Source: Selenomonadales bacterium UBA7018 (GTDB lineage Bacteria; Bacillota; Negativicutes; Selenomonadales; Selenomonadaceae). Taken from it: 64,000 bases of DNA. Under the pieces are notes generated by a model. The model was not told where the DNA came from, searched no databases, and was given only the letters and a program-made list of their open reading frames with translations. Within the stretch, counting starts at the first letter, position 1. The number at the start of each line of letters is the position of its first letter. The stretch is from positions 67,253 through 131,252 of the forward strand of contig DJWY01000030.1 in NCBI GenBank assembly GCA_002448305.1, given 5' to 3'. Shown here piece by piece: positions 15,853 through 23,943 of this stretch. Both the position numbers and the translations under genes were made by a program.

Positions 15853-17460
15853 ATGAAGAAATTTCTAGCTAAGATTGCCGTTGGCTTAACTGTTTTATCG
15901 GCTGTAAGTGTTGACGCTGAAGCTTGTACAATTATGTTGGTGACAAAGGGCGCGTCGGAGGACGGCAGTGTTTTAGTTTCCCATTCTAATGACGGCTTTG
16001 GCGGCGACCTTAACGTCGTCTTCGTGCCCGCCAAAAATCATAAGAAAGGCAATCTTCGCCCTGTTTACCCGACTGCCGCCGCTATTGGCGAGTTGCCCGA
16101 ATATAATTGCTTTAACAATCCGTACTTGGTCGCGCCCGAACGTAGCGACGCTTACAATTTCCCCGACAGACCGCAAACAAAGGCTATTGGCTATATCCCC
16201 GAAGTCGCACACACTTACGCTTATATCGACGCTGATTATCCCGCCGTGAATGAACACGGCTTGATGATGGCCGAATGTACCGATGTTTCTGAGCATTTAC
16301 CGGAATTGGAATATAAGGAAGGCGGCGGATTTTTCTATTCGTCGGAACTTGGGCGCGTAGCTATGGAGCGTTGCAAAACTGCGCGGGAAGCAATTAAACT
16401 AATGGGCGAGCTTATCGACGAGTACGGACTTTTCGGCACGGCAGAAACATTATTCGTTGCCGACAAGGACGAAGGCTGGCTTTTTGAAATGCAACCGACG
16501 CCTTCGGGCAAGGGCGGCTTATGGATTGCCGAGAAAATTCCCGACGGACATTTTTCCATTGCCGCTAATCAGTTGAGAATCCGCGCCATAAGAGAGGACG
16601 ACCCGAATCAAATTTTCAATCCGAAATTGCCGCAAATGCTAAAGGATTTAGGTTGGGCGGCTTATGACGAACAAGGAAATTTAGATTGGGTAAAATCACT
16701 GCGCGGCGGGGAATGGTATCACCCGTATTATTCAAAGCGGCGCGTGTGGCGCGGGCTAAGCATCGTTGCGCCGTCTTTAAATCTTTCGCCCAAAGTCAGC
16801 GACTACGATTCCGATTATTATCCTTTGAGTGTCAAGCCCGATAAAAAATTGGCAATAACTGACGTTATGAAGTTGTATCGCGATTATTATCAAGACACCG
16901 AATTTGACAGGTCAACAAGTCAATTCGCGGGCTTATTCGGTTCGCCTTACCATTACGATTACGAAGACGTTGAACCAGCTGAACGGGCTATCCTTTCCGC
17001 GAAAATTAGTTATACATGCGTCGCGCAGGTTAATGACACGTTGCCCGCGCCGATTTGCTGGGTGTCGATTAATACGGCTCTTGAAAATCCTTTTATCCCG
17101 TTCACCGTCGCGAAAATGCCTGCCGCTTTCAATCGTGCGCTCAGAAATGAATACGATGATTCAAAAATGTTTTGGGCGTCTAGTCAAGTTACGGCTTTAA
17201 GTCGCGGCTATTGGAGTGTGTTAGGCGAGACGGTCGAAGAAACTATTCAGCAATCTGAAAAAAATTCTTTTGAGCTTGTCGAATCGTCGCGCAATCTGTC
17301 TAAGGATAAATTTGCCGCGACGCTGAATCAGAACGCGCTAAAAGTTTTCGACGATTGGAAGAAACTTTACACGCGGCTTTTGATTCAATATGACGTCGGA
17401 GGCGGCGTTAAATATGACGAAAAAAATCCGCCGATACCTGACGCCCCGACCGAGTATTAA
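15853..17460 (+). CDS. Secreted C69-family dipeptidase
   Basis: A 535-residue peptidase of family C69 (N-terminal-nucleophile hydrolases, dipeptidase A type). A signal peptide of 24 residues ends VDAEA; cleavage there would expose Cys25 (CTIMLVTKGAS), the expected catalytic nucleophile. Conserved segments include GSVLVSHSNDG, the YAYIDADYPAVNEHGLMMAECTD block and the FEMQPTPSGKGG-like strand. Likely acts in the periplasm or at the cell surface on dipeptides. RBS GAGGTAAAG; tightly spaced behind the glucan enzyme and before the DUF2225 gene, so probably one transcript. Confidence 0.9.
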   Translation: MKKFLAKIAVGLTVLSAVSVDAEACTIMLVTKGASEDGSVLVSHSNDGFGGDLNVVFVPAKNHKKGNLRPVYPTAAAIGELPEYNCFNNPYLVAPERSDAYNFPDRPQTKAIGYIPEVAHTYAYIDADYPAVNEHGLMMAECTDVSEHLPELEYKEGGGFFYSSELGRVAMERCKTAREAIKLMGELIDEYGLFGTAETLFVADKDEGWLFEMQPTPSGKGGLWIAEKIPDGHFSIAANQLRIRAIREDDPNQIFNPKLPQMLKDLGWAAYDEQGNLDWVKSLRGGEWYHPYYSKRRVWRGLSIVAPSLNLSPKVSDYDSDYYPLSVKPDKKLAITDVMKLYRDYYQDTEFDRSTSQFAGLFGSPYHYDYEDVEPAERAILSAKISYTCVAQVNDTLPAPICWVSINTALENPFIPFTVAKMPAAFNRALRNEYDDSKMFWASSQVTALSRGYWSVLGETVEETIQQSEKNSFELVESSRNLSKDKFAATLNQNALKVFDDWKKLYTRLLIQYDVGGGVKYDEKNPPIPDAPTEY

Positions 17461-17484
17461 TTTTGATTTTGGAAAGGTTATGTT

Positions 17485-18183
17485 ATGGCTATTGAAAAAA
17501 CTTTTATAGTCAAGAGAAATTGTCCGGTCTGCGAAAAGGAGACGCGGATAATTAAGACGCGCTCGCGGATTAATGTTTTGGACCGCGACGAAGATGGCTA
17601 CATTCACTACGAAAATTTTAATCCCTACTACTATACAATTTGGGTTTGTGAGCATTGCGGCTACGCGGCAGACGAATCAACTTTTGAGGCGAAAATGCCC
17701 GAACGTCATTTAAAAATTTTGCGTCCTGCTCTGGAGGCGGAAAAGACAAAATTGCCCTTCGCCGAAGAGCGCACCGCCGGCGACGCGGAAACGGCTTTCC
17801 TTTTGGCGTTGAAATATCTTGACCTTATCAAGGGGAAATCTTCCAAGCGCGCGAAGTATGCTCATCAGTTAGCGTGGATTTTTCGTGATTCTGGCGACAA
17901 AAGGCAAGAGGAAGAATATCTGAACATGGCGGCGGAATTTTACGAAGACGCCTTAGCGACGGAGCGTTTCCCAATCGGAGCTTTGACGGACAACGCGGTT
18001 ATCTATGTTCTTGCGGCGATTTACCATATACTCTGCGACCAGCAAAAGACGACGATTTATCTTTCGCAACTGATAAATGATAAGGAATTGCGAAATTCCG
18101 ACCCAAGAATTTACGATAAGGCGCGTGACTTATGGGGCGAAATTCGCGCCGCGAAAAAGAAACAATCAGCAAAAAGAAAGTAG
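17485..18183 (+). CDS. DUF2225 family protein
   Basis: A 232-residue cytoplasmic protein with two CxxC knuckles, CPVC (residues 12-15) and CEHC (about 55-58), probably a zinc ribbon, followed by an alpha-helical, TPR-like region with FLLALKYLDL and a Lys-rich tail. This composition and length match DUF2225 (PF09986), a family common in clostridia and Negativicutes whose function is unknown. RBS GGAAAGG 7 bases before ATG. Sits between secreted C69 and DUF4127 proteins. Confidence 0.82.
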   Translation: MAIEKTFIVKRNCPVCEKETRIIKTRSRINVLDRDEDGYIHYENFNPYYYTIWVCEHCGYAADESTFEAKMPERHLKILRPALEAEKTKLPFAEERTAGDAETAFLLALKYLDLIKGKSSKRAKYAHQLAWIFRDSGDKRQEEEYLNMAAEFYEDALATERFPIGALTDNAVIYVLAAIYHILCDQQKTTIYLSQLINDKELRNSDPRIYDKARDLWGEIRAAKKKQSAKRK

Positions 18184-18192
18184 AAATTAGGA

Positions 18193-19803
18193 ATGAGAAA
18201 AACATTTTGGAAAGCGGCGGCGTGCGTCCTGTTGAGCTTGATGATTTTGATTACAGGCTCGCAGGACTGCGCGGCGGCTAAAAAGAAAAAAGCTCAGCTG
18301 AAAGTGCTATACATACCGCACGACAGCAGACCGATTGTCAACAAAGAAACGATTGAAGTTTTAGAGAAGGCAGGCTGGGTAGTGGTATCGCCGCCCATTG
18401 AACTTTTAGGCAATCGAGAAAATTTAGGCGACCCCGATTTATTATGGGATTGGCTTAACCAAAACGCGAAGAAAGATATAGTAGCTGCGGTTATCTCATC
18501 GGATTCGTTGCTTTATGGAAGTTTAGTCGGCTCGCGCAAGCATGAATATGACGGCGATGAAGTTTTAGCGCGGGCGGATTTATTCAGGGAATTTCGCAAG
18601 AAGCACAAGAAAATTCAGCTGTATGTCTTCGGCTCGGTCATGCGCACGCCGCGCACGGGTTTAGCGTCGGGCTATGAGGAGCCGGATTATTATCGCTACT
18701 ACGGCACGAATATTTTCCGCTTAACTGAACTTATGGACAAACAGGAATTGGAAGGGTTGACGCCACGCGAGATTAAGGAATTTAATTTCCTGCAACGGCT
18801 TATTCCGCAAAAGGCTCTTGATGATTGGATGGGACGCCGCGAGAAAAATTTCGACGCAAATAAAAAGCTAATCGACTATGCCCGCGACAAAACTTTTGAT
18901 TATTTCTTGCTCGGTCGCGACGACAACGCGCCATTTTCCCAAACGCATAACGAAGGGCGCAAGCTTGTCGAATACGGGCGCGGGCTTGGTGGCGATAAAT
19001 ACATAACGACGGCGGGTATTGACGAAATCGGGCTTGTACTTTTGGCGCGTGCGGTCAATAAGCAGGCGAATACTTCCCCGAAAGTTTTCGTCAAATACAA
19101 CTGGGGGCAAGGCGGTCGGACAATTCCTTCCTATTCCGATGAGACGATTAACACTTCCATTAATTCGGCGATTCAAGCGACCGGCTCGACCCTAATTAGC
19201 GACGAAAGCCGCGCAGATTTTATTCTGGCAGTCAATACAAATCCTGACGGCGAAACTTTCGAGGCTGATAACGAGATTAATGACGGCAAAATTCGCGAGG
19301 GCACGAAATTTTTTGTCGACACGGTGCAAGAGTACGTTGACGGCGGGCGCAAAGTTATTGTTGCCGACGTTGCCTTTGCGAATGGTTCTGACAATGCGCT
19401 TATGAATCAGCTAAGGCAACGCGGTTTGCTGTTTAAGATTCAAGCGTATTCGGGTTGGAACACGCCGACCAATTCAAGCGGTTTTGCATTGAGCACGGGA
19501 ATTTTATCTTCGCGCATGAAGGATAACGCCGTTGACGAATTATTATTGCGCCGTTATCTTGACGACTGGGCATATCAAGCGAATATGCGAAGTATTGGAG
19601 CCGCTCAGCTGAATTGGATGACGGGCGAAGGTCGCTACGAATTTTTAAACGATAAGCGCGACTCTGCCGAAGAAAATTGCTCAATATTGATTGAAGACTT
19701 TGCGCAAAGAAATTTACCGAAGTTCACGGGCAATGATAATATTCGCGTTCGTTTTCCTTGGAACAGAATGTTTGAGGCGGATATTTCTTTCGGCAAAAGA
19801 TAG
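18193..19803 (+). CDS. DUF4127 family protein, exported
   Basis: A 536-residue protein matching DUF4127 (PF13552): IPHDSRPIVNKETIE near the start, SSDSLLYGSLVGSRKH, and FLLGRDDNAPFSQTHNEGR. An N-terminal signal peptide (WKAAACVLLSLMILITG, then a Cys that could be lipidated: GSQDCAAA) indicates export. Function unknown; the conserved Asp/His/Arg residues suggest a hydrolase or a sugar/cell-wall enzyme but that is only a guess. Its start ATG lies inside a single unit of the AATTAGGAAT repeat (AAATTAGGAATGAG), giving AGGA with no spacing, so the exact start or expression level is uncertain. Confidence 0.82.
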   Translation: MRKTFWKAAACVLLSLMILITGSQDCAAAKKKKAQLKVLYIPHDSRPIVNKETIEVLEKAGWVVVSPPIELLGNRENLGDPDLLWDWLNQNAKKDIVAAVISSDSLLYGSLVGSRKHEYDGDEVLARADLFREFRKKHKKIQLYVFGSVMRTPRTGLASGYEEPDYYRYYGTNIFRLTELMDKQELEGLTPREIKEFNFLQRLIPQKALDDWMGRREKNFDANKKLIDYARDKTFDYFLLGRDDNAPFSQTHNEGRKLVEYGRGLGGDKYITTAGIDEIGLVLLARAVNKQANTSPKVFVKYNWGQGGRTIPSYSDETINTSINSAIQATGSTLISDESRADFILAVNTNPDGETFEADNEINDGKIREGTKFFVDTVQEYVDGGRKVIVADVAFANGSDNALMNQLRQRGLLFKIQAYSGWNTPTNSSGFALSTGILSSRMKDNAVDELLLRRYLDDWAYQANMRSIGAAQLNWMTGEGRYEFLNDKRDSAEENCSILIEDFAQRNLPKFTGNDNIRVRFPWNRMFEADISFGKR

Positions 19804-19828
19804 CTTGCAATGGCAATATGAAACGCAA

Positions 19829-19859
19829 AAAGCCCGTCGATTATGGCGGGCTTTTTTCT
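19829..19859 (+). terminator. Terminator, first of a tandem duplicate
   Basis: AAAAGCCCG-tcgattatgg-CGGGCTTTTTT hairpin after the DUF4127 gene. Duplicated 56 bp downstream with compensatory changes. Confidence 0.88.
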
Positions 19860-19884
19860 TTAAGATTTTGATAATACTAAACGC

Positions 19885-19914
19885 AAAAAGCCTGTCGATT
19901 GTGGCAGGCTTTTG
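19885..19914. terminator. Second tandem terminator, bidirectional
   Basis: AAAAAGCCTG-tcgattgtgg-CAGGCTTTT. Near-copy of the hairpin at 19829 in which one C-G stem pair has become T-A. In the minus direction it ends in TTTTT, so it also terminates the tRNA operon. Confidence 0.85.
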
Positions 19915-19926
19915 AATTTTCATTTA

Positions 19927-20002
19927 TGGTGCCTCAGAGCGGAATCGAACCACTGACACGGGGATTTTCAGTCCCCTGCTCTACCAACTGAGCTACCGAG
20001 GC
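19927..20002 (-). tRNA. tRNA-Phe (GAA)
   Basis: 76 nt with encoded CCA. Acceptor GCCTCGG/CTGAGGC (one G-T pair), D arm GCTCAGTTGGTAGAGC, anticodon stem GGGGA/TCCCC with loop CTGAAAA, T arm with GGTTCGATT. Last gene of a four-tRNA minus-strand cluster. Confidence 0.97.
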
Positions 20003-20098
20003 GCAACGTGACGTTGCATCCAGTGTGCGCGATTTACCGTCTAATACTTCGGAGGTTATTGCCGCGCTTGTACTTATTCGCAATCTAGATAAAAATAA

Positions 20099-20175
20099 TG
20101 GCGACCCGGATCGGACTTGAACCGACGACCTCCGCCGTGACAGGGCGGCATTCTAACCAACTAAACTACCGGGCC
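20099..20175 (-). tRNA. tRNA-Asp (GTC)
   Basis: 77 nt with CCA. Acceptor GGCCCGG/CCGGGTC, anticodon stem CCGCC/GGCGG with loop CTGTCAC, T loop GGTTCAAGTCC. A 96-bp spacer with a GCAACGT/ACGTTGC hairpin separates it from tRNA-Phe. Confidence 0.97.
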
Positions 20176-20179
20176 GCTA

Positions 20180-20254
20180 TGGTGACGCCAGCGGGATTCG
20201 AACCCACGAACCCGCCGTGAAAGGGCGGTGTCTTAACCTCTTGACGATGGCGCC
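20180..20254 (-). tRNA. tRNA-Glu (TTC)
   Basis: 75 nt with CCA. Acceptor GGCGCCA/TGGCGTC, D arm CGTCAAGAGG, anticodon stem CCGCC/GGCGG with loop CTTTCAC, T loop GGTTCGAATCC. Confidence 0.97.
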
Positions 20255-20258
20255 GCTT

Positions 20259-20334
20259 TGGTGATCCGCCCGGAACTCGAATCCGGGACACCCTGATTAA
20301 AAGTCAGGTGCTCTACCGACTGAGCTAGCGAATC
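20259..20334 (-). tRNA. tRNA-Lys (TTT)
   Basis: 76 nt with CCA. Acceptor GATTCGC/GCGGATC, D arm GCTCAGTCGGTAGAGC, anticodon stem CCTGA/TCAGG with loop CTTTTAA. First gene of the cluster, 4 nt before tRNA-Glu. Confidence 0.97.
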
Positions 20335-20350
20335 ACTAACAACATGCCGC

Positions 20351-20379
20351 AATATACCATACCTTTTCACTTTTGGCAA
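20351..20379 (-). promoter_or_regulatory. tRNA operon promoter
   Basis: Minus-strand TTGCCA (20379-20374), 17 bp, TATATT (20356-20351), about 10 bases before the predicted start and just upstream of tRNA-Lys. Confidence 0.8.
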
Positions 20380-20400
20380 GTACTTTTTGAAAAAAATTTT

Positions 20401-21696
20401 TTAGCTTGAACCTTCCACGCCGTCTTTGAAAAATTTTTCGACTCGAACCCTTATAACTTCGCCAAGTTTAATGTTCTTATCGGGGACGTAGACGCGAACA
20501 TAATTTTTCGTCAAGCCGTCGACAAGCCCCTTTTCCGAAGTCTCCGCAATTATCTCGACCGTCTTGCCGATTAACCGTTCTGAAAAAATTTTAGCCTTAG
20601 CACGCGAAATTTCAAGTGCACGACCTGCGCGGAATTTTTTAATCTGCGACGGAATTTGATTGGGCAACTTCGCCGCGACCGTTCCTACTCTCGCCGAATA
20701 CGGGAAGACGTGAATTTTACTAAACGGTTGCGCCTGAATAAATTTTAACGTCTCGTCAAAATTTTTATCGGTCTCGCCTGGAAAGCCCACGATTAAATCC
20801 GTGCCGATTGAAATTTCCGGAACTTCACTAACAAGCCGCGCAGTCAGTTCCGCAAAATTTTTCGTCGAGTAAGGGCGGCGCATCGCCTTTAAAATTTCGT
20901 CGCTACCCGATTGCAACGGCAAATGTACATGATTACAAATGCGCCCGTCACTTTTAATCAATTCAATCAATTCGTCGGTTAGCTCTGCGGATTCAAGCGA
21001 ACCTAGCCGCAACCTTAAAGGATTAGCCGCGTCGAGAACAGTTTTAATCGCGTCGACGAGATTTATTTTGTTTTGGAAGTCGCGCCCATACGCGCCAATG
21101 TGAATGCCCGTCAAAACTATTTCCTTAAAGCCCGCCGCCGCAAGCTCCAAACTTTCAGCGCGAATACTTTCAAGGCTACGACTGCGCACGCGCCCGCGAA
21201 CATAGGGAATTATGCAGTAGGAACAGAAATTGTTGCAACCGTCCTCAATTTTTAGGAAAGCTCGCGTCCTGTGCGGCGTATGCGGCAATTCTTCAAAATC
21301 GCGAATGTCTTCGATGTTGCCGACCTGCAAAATTTTTTCGTCGCGATTTTTTAACGCCGTCTCTATAAGCTCAACAATACGAACTCTGTCTTTGGTGCCG
21401 ATAATCACGTCGACGCCGTCAATTTTTGAAATTTCTTCCGGCTCGCTTTGGGCATAACAGCCGACGACAGCCAACACAGCATTTTTATTCGCACCCGCCG
21501 CACGTCGAATCATTTGTCGCGACTTTTGCGAACTGATTGCCGTAACTGTGCAGGTATTCACGACGACAACCGACGCTTCCGAAATTTCCTGCGCTAATTC
21601 ATAGCCTGCCGCCTCGAAAAGTTTTTGCATTGCTTCTGTCTCGTACTGATTGACTTTGCAACCGAGCGTTTGGAAGAAAACTTTACATGCGCTCAT
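20401..21696 (-). CDS. mtaB: tRNA t6A37 methylthiotransferase MtaB
   Basis: A 431-residue radical SAM methylthiotransferase that turns t6A37 into ms2t6A37 in ANN-decoding tRNAs. The N-terminal domain has the three cysteines of the auxiliary 4Fe-4S cluster (TLGCKVNQ, NTCTVT, VVGCYAQ); the radical SAM motif is CNNFCSYC; and a C-terminal TRAM domain (about residues 365-425) binds tRNA. TLGCKVNQYETE is diagnostic for MtaB rather than MiaB or RimO. It overlaps rsmE by 14 bases, the standard Firmicute order. Confidence 0.95.
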   Translation of the reverse strand: MSACKVFFQTLGCKVNQYETEAMQKLFEAAGYELAQEISEASVVVVNTCTVTAISSQKSRQMIRRAAGANKNAVLAVVGCYAQSEPEEISKIDGVDVIIGTKDRVRIVELIETALKNRDEKILQVGNIEDIRDFEELPHTPHRTRAFLKIEDGCNNFCSYCIIPYVRGRVRSRSLESIRAESLELAAAGFKEIVLTGIHIGAYGRDFQNKINLVDAIKTVLDAANPLRLRLGSLESAELTDELIELIKSDGRICNHVHLPLQSGSDEILKAMRRPYSTKNFAELTARLVSEVPEISIGTDLIVGFPGETDKNFDETLKFIQAQPFSKIHVFPYSARVGTVAAKLPNQIPSQIKKFRAGRALEISRAKAKIFSERLIGKTVEIIAETSEKGLVDGLTKNYVRVYVPDKNIKLGEVIRVRVEKFFKDGVEGSS

Positions 21697-22411
21697 AATT
21701 TATCATCGCCAAAACAGAAATCGCCGCCGTGTCAGTCTTCAAAATTCTTTCGCCGAGACTCGCGCTCACGCCGCCCACAGATTTTATCGCTGAAACTTCG
21801 CGCTCAGAAAAGCCGCCTTCCGGACCGATTAGCACGATAATATTTTCCTTGTCGTAACGGCTAAGAACTTCGCGAACGGTCGTTTCCTTTTCCAATTCCC
21901 AACAGAAAAGAAATAGCCAATCACTATCGAGCGGCGAAATTTCTTTCAGCCAATCATCAAGCTTGCGAATGTCGCTAATTTCCGGAATAGTATCGCGGGC
22001 GCATTGCTCGGAAGCTTCCTTCGCGATTTTCCGCCAGCGTTCGATTTTATTTTTCTCGCGAACGCCGCCAGGTCTAGCAATCGTCCGCTCCGAAATCAGC
22101 GGCTGAATTTTATCAACACCTAATTCCGTCGTCTTCTCGATTATCGTTTCAAAGCGATTTTGTTTAGGCAGGCAATCGGCAAGAATAATTTTCCTGTCGC
22201 CGACAACCTTTCTTAAATCGCCGAGACGTTTAGCCTTAATCGTTTCCTTGTCGAAGTCAATCAGCTCAATAACTGCGCAGTTGCCCGACCCGTCGACCGC
22301 CGTAATTTTATCGCCGCGCTTAGCACGCAAAGAATAGGCTAAATGCCTAGCGTCCTGCCCGCTGATTTTAATTTCCTTGCTTGTGACATCTTCTAAAAAA
22401 ATTCTCTTCAT
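21683..22411 (-). CDS. rsmE: 16S rRNA (uracil-1498-N3)-methyltransferase
   Basis: A 242-residue SPOUT-class methyltransferase modifying U1498 of 16S rRNA. N-terminal PUA-like domain (ISGQDARHLAYSLRAKRGD) and a C-terminal knotted domain with IVLIGPEGGFSEREV and LGERILKTDTA, which bind SAM. It is first in the rsmE-mtaB operon; the ribosomal protein methyltransferase prmA that often precedes it is absent. A minus-strand -10 with extended TGG (TATAAA, near 22446) lies upstream. Confidence 0.95.
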   Translation of the reverse strand: MKRIFLEDVTSKEIKISGQDARHLAYSLRAKRGDKITAVDGSGNCAVIELIDFDKETIKAKRLGDLRKVVGDRKIILADCLPKQNRFETIIEKTTELGVDKIQPLISERTIARPGGVREKNKIERWRKIAKEASEQCARDTIPEISDIRKLDDWLKEISPLDSDWLFLFCWELEKETTVREVLSRYDKENIIVLIGPEGGFSEREVSAIKSVGGVSASLGERILKTDTAAISVLAMINYERM

Positions 22412-22483
22412 CTTATCGCCTCTCGCTAAAAATTTTTCAGATTTTATACCATTGCCAGACTTTTATCAATGGAAACTATCTGA

Positions 22484-22489
22484 TATAAT
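22484..22489 (+). promoter_or_regulatory. -10 element of the DUF6056/RND cluster
   Basis: TATAAT, 24 bases before the ATG at 22513. Upstream TTATCA at 15-16 bp is a weak -35. Confidence 0.45.
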
Positions 22490-22512
22490 TTTTACAAAAA
22501 GGAAGATGGCTC

Positions 22513-23943
22513 ATGAATAAATTTTTTAGGCAAATCTCGTGGCAAATAATTTTTGCGGTGTTTTTAGGGATATTTTTCTTGCGCAATTTGTCGTTGCCGA
22601 TAATCGCCGACGATTATGCTTACGCATTCATTTGGGACGGCGACGGCTTAGGCAATTTGCTTAACGGCATTGACGCTAACAGACTTCAGCGCGTCGAAAG
22701 TTTTTCGGATATTTTGTATTCGCAATGGCAACATTATTTCACGTGGGGCGGACGGACGATTGCTCATATCTTCGTTCAATTTTTTGTATGGCAAGGAAGA
22801 ATTTTCTTCGACGTTGCAAATATTTTTGTCTTCGCGGCGTTGGTGTTGCTAATATTTAAAGTCGGCACGGGCTTAACTCTTCGCGAAATGAATAAAACTT
22901 ATATGGCATTCATTTTGGCGGGAATTTATTTTTGTACGCCGTCGCTAATAATTACAACGGTTTGGCTAACGGGAGCTTGCAACTATTTATGGATGTGCAC
23001 GCTAGAAATTTTATTTTTGTTGCCGTTCGCGCTAAAATATTGGCAACCGAAAAAACAATTCCTAATTCCTAATTTCACATTCCTAATTGCTCTTGCTGCT
23101 CTTATGGCTGGCTGGTCAATAGAACCGGGCGCGGTGGCTACAATTTCCGTCGCGAGTTTATTTGTAATTTATTTCTGGCGGAAGAAAAATCTTGAGCTGT
23201 GGATGAAGGTCGGATTTTTATTTTTGCTAATTGGCTTCGCGCTCTTAATGCTGTCGCCTGGAAATTTTCACCGCTTGGAAATAACGAACGCTTACGAACC
23301 TGACGACATAGTTCCGCCCGACGCGCAGTGGACGCCGCAAATGTTCCTGACGAATTTTGTAGTTGGATTCTTGCCGGTCTTCTTGCGCGAAGCAATTTTA
23401 TTCGTGCCGATAATAATTTACTTCGCCAGAGGAAAAATTTCGCCGGTTGTCGCCAGATTTATTTTGACGTTCGCGGGCGCGTCAATATTAATTTTGCTGG
23501 TGATGCTGTGTTCGCCAGAATTCCCACAGCGGGCGGGTTTTCCGTCGACGATATTTTTATTAATCGGGTCGCTTGCTGCGCTGAAAGAAATTTTGCCGAG
23601 CGTTGAAAATTTCTTCCGCCGCCGATTGAAATTGGTAGCAATTTTAGCCGCGTTTTGGTCGCTTAGTTTGCTAGGTTGTCTTGTTGTCGAATACGATTTG
23701 CATTGCCAACTGCAAGCGCGGAACGAATTTATTGCGGCGCATAAGAACGACGACTTGATTACCGTTAAGCCGCTTGAAATTCCCGATTTGGCGGAAAAAT
23801 TTTTAGGGACGCGCACTTGGAACAATATGACGCTTTATTGGGGCGGCGACATTGAACCAAACACCAAAGGCAATCGCGGTATAACTTTTGCCCGCTATCA
23901 TGGTTTGAAAAAAATAGTCGTGGAGGAAAAAGCTTTTGAGTAG
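22513..23943 (+). CDS. DUF6056-family polytopic membrane protein (first copy)
   Basis: A 476-residue protein with about ten to twelve transmembrane segments. An early extracytoplasmic acidic motif (IIADDYAYAFIWDG) followed by HYFTWGGRTIAH fits DUF6056, a family resembling membrane-embedded GT-C glycosyltransferases that use lipid-linked sugars. The sequence around codon 182 (QFLIPNFTFLI) is encoded by a copy of the dispersed AATTAGGAAT repeat, in frame, in a loop between helices. Its last 8 bases overlap the RND gene, and a paralog lies directly after that gene. Confidence 0.75.
   Translation: MNKFFRQISWQIIFAVFLGIFFLRNLSLPIIADDYAYAFIWDGDGLGNLLNGIDANRLQRVESFSDILYSQWQHYFTWGGRTIAHIFVQFFVWQGRIFFDVANIFVFAALVLLIFKVGTGLTLREMNKTYMAFILAGIYFCTPSLIITTVWLTGACNYLWMCTLEILFLLPFALKYWQPKKQFLIPNFTFLIALAALMAGWSIEPGAVATISVASLFVIYFWRKKNLELWMKVGFLFLLIGFALLMLSPGNFHRLEITNAYEPDDIVPPDAQWTPQMFLTNFVVGFLPVFLREAILFVPIIIYFARGKISPVVARFILTFAGASILILLVMLCSPEFPQRAGFPSTIFLLIGSLAALKEILPSVENFFRRRLKLVAILAAFWSLSLLGCLVVEYDLHCQLQARNEFIAAHKNDDLITVKPLEIPDLAEKFLGTRTWNNMTLYWGGDIEPNTKGNRGITFARYHGLKKIVVEEKAFE
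23057..23088. repeat. AATTAGGAAT repeat inside a DUF6056 gene
   Basis: Reverse-orientation units (AATTCCTAATTCCTAATTTCACATTCCTAATT) read in frame as part of a loop between membrane helices. Confidence 0.85.

Noticed and set aside
20003..20098. Additional tRNA between tRNA-Asp and tRNA-Phe
   Set aside because: No cloverleaf or T-loop sequence; only a short GCAACGT hairpin.
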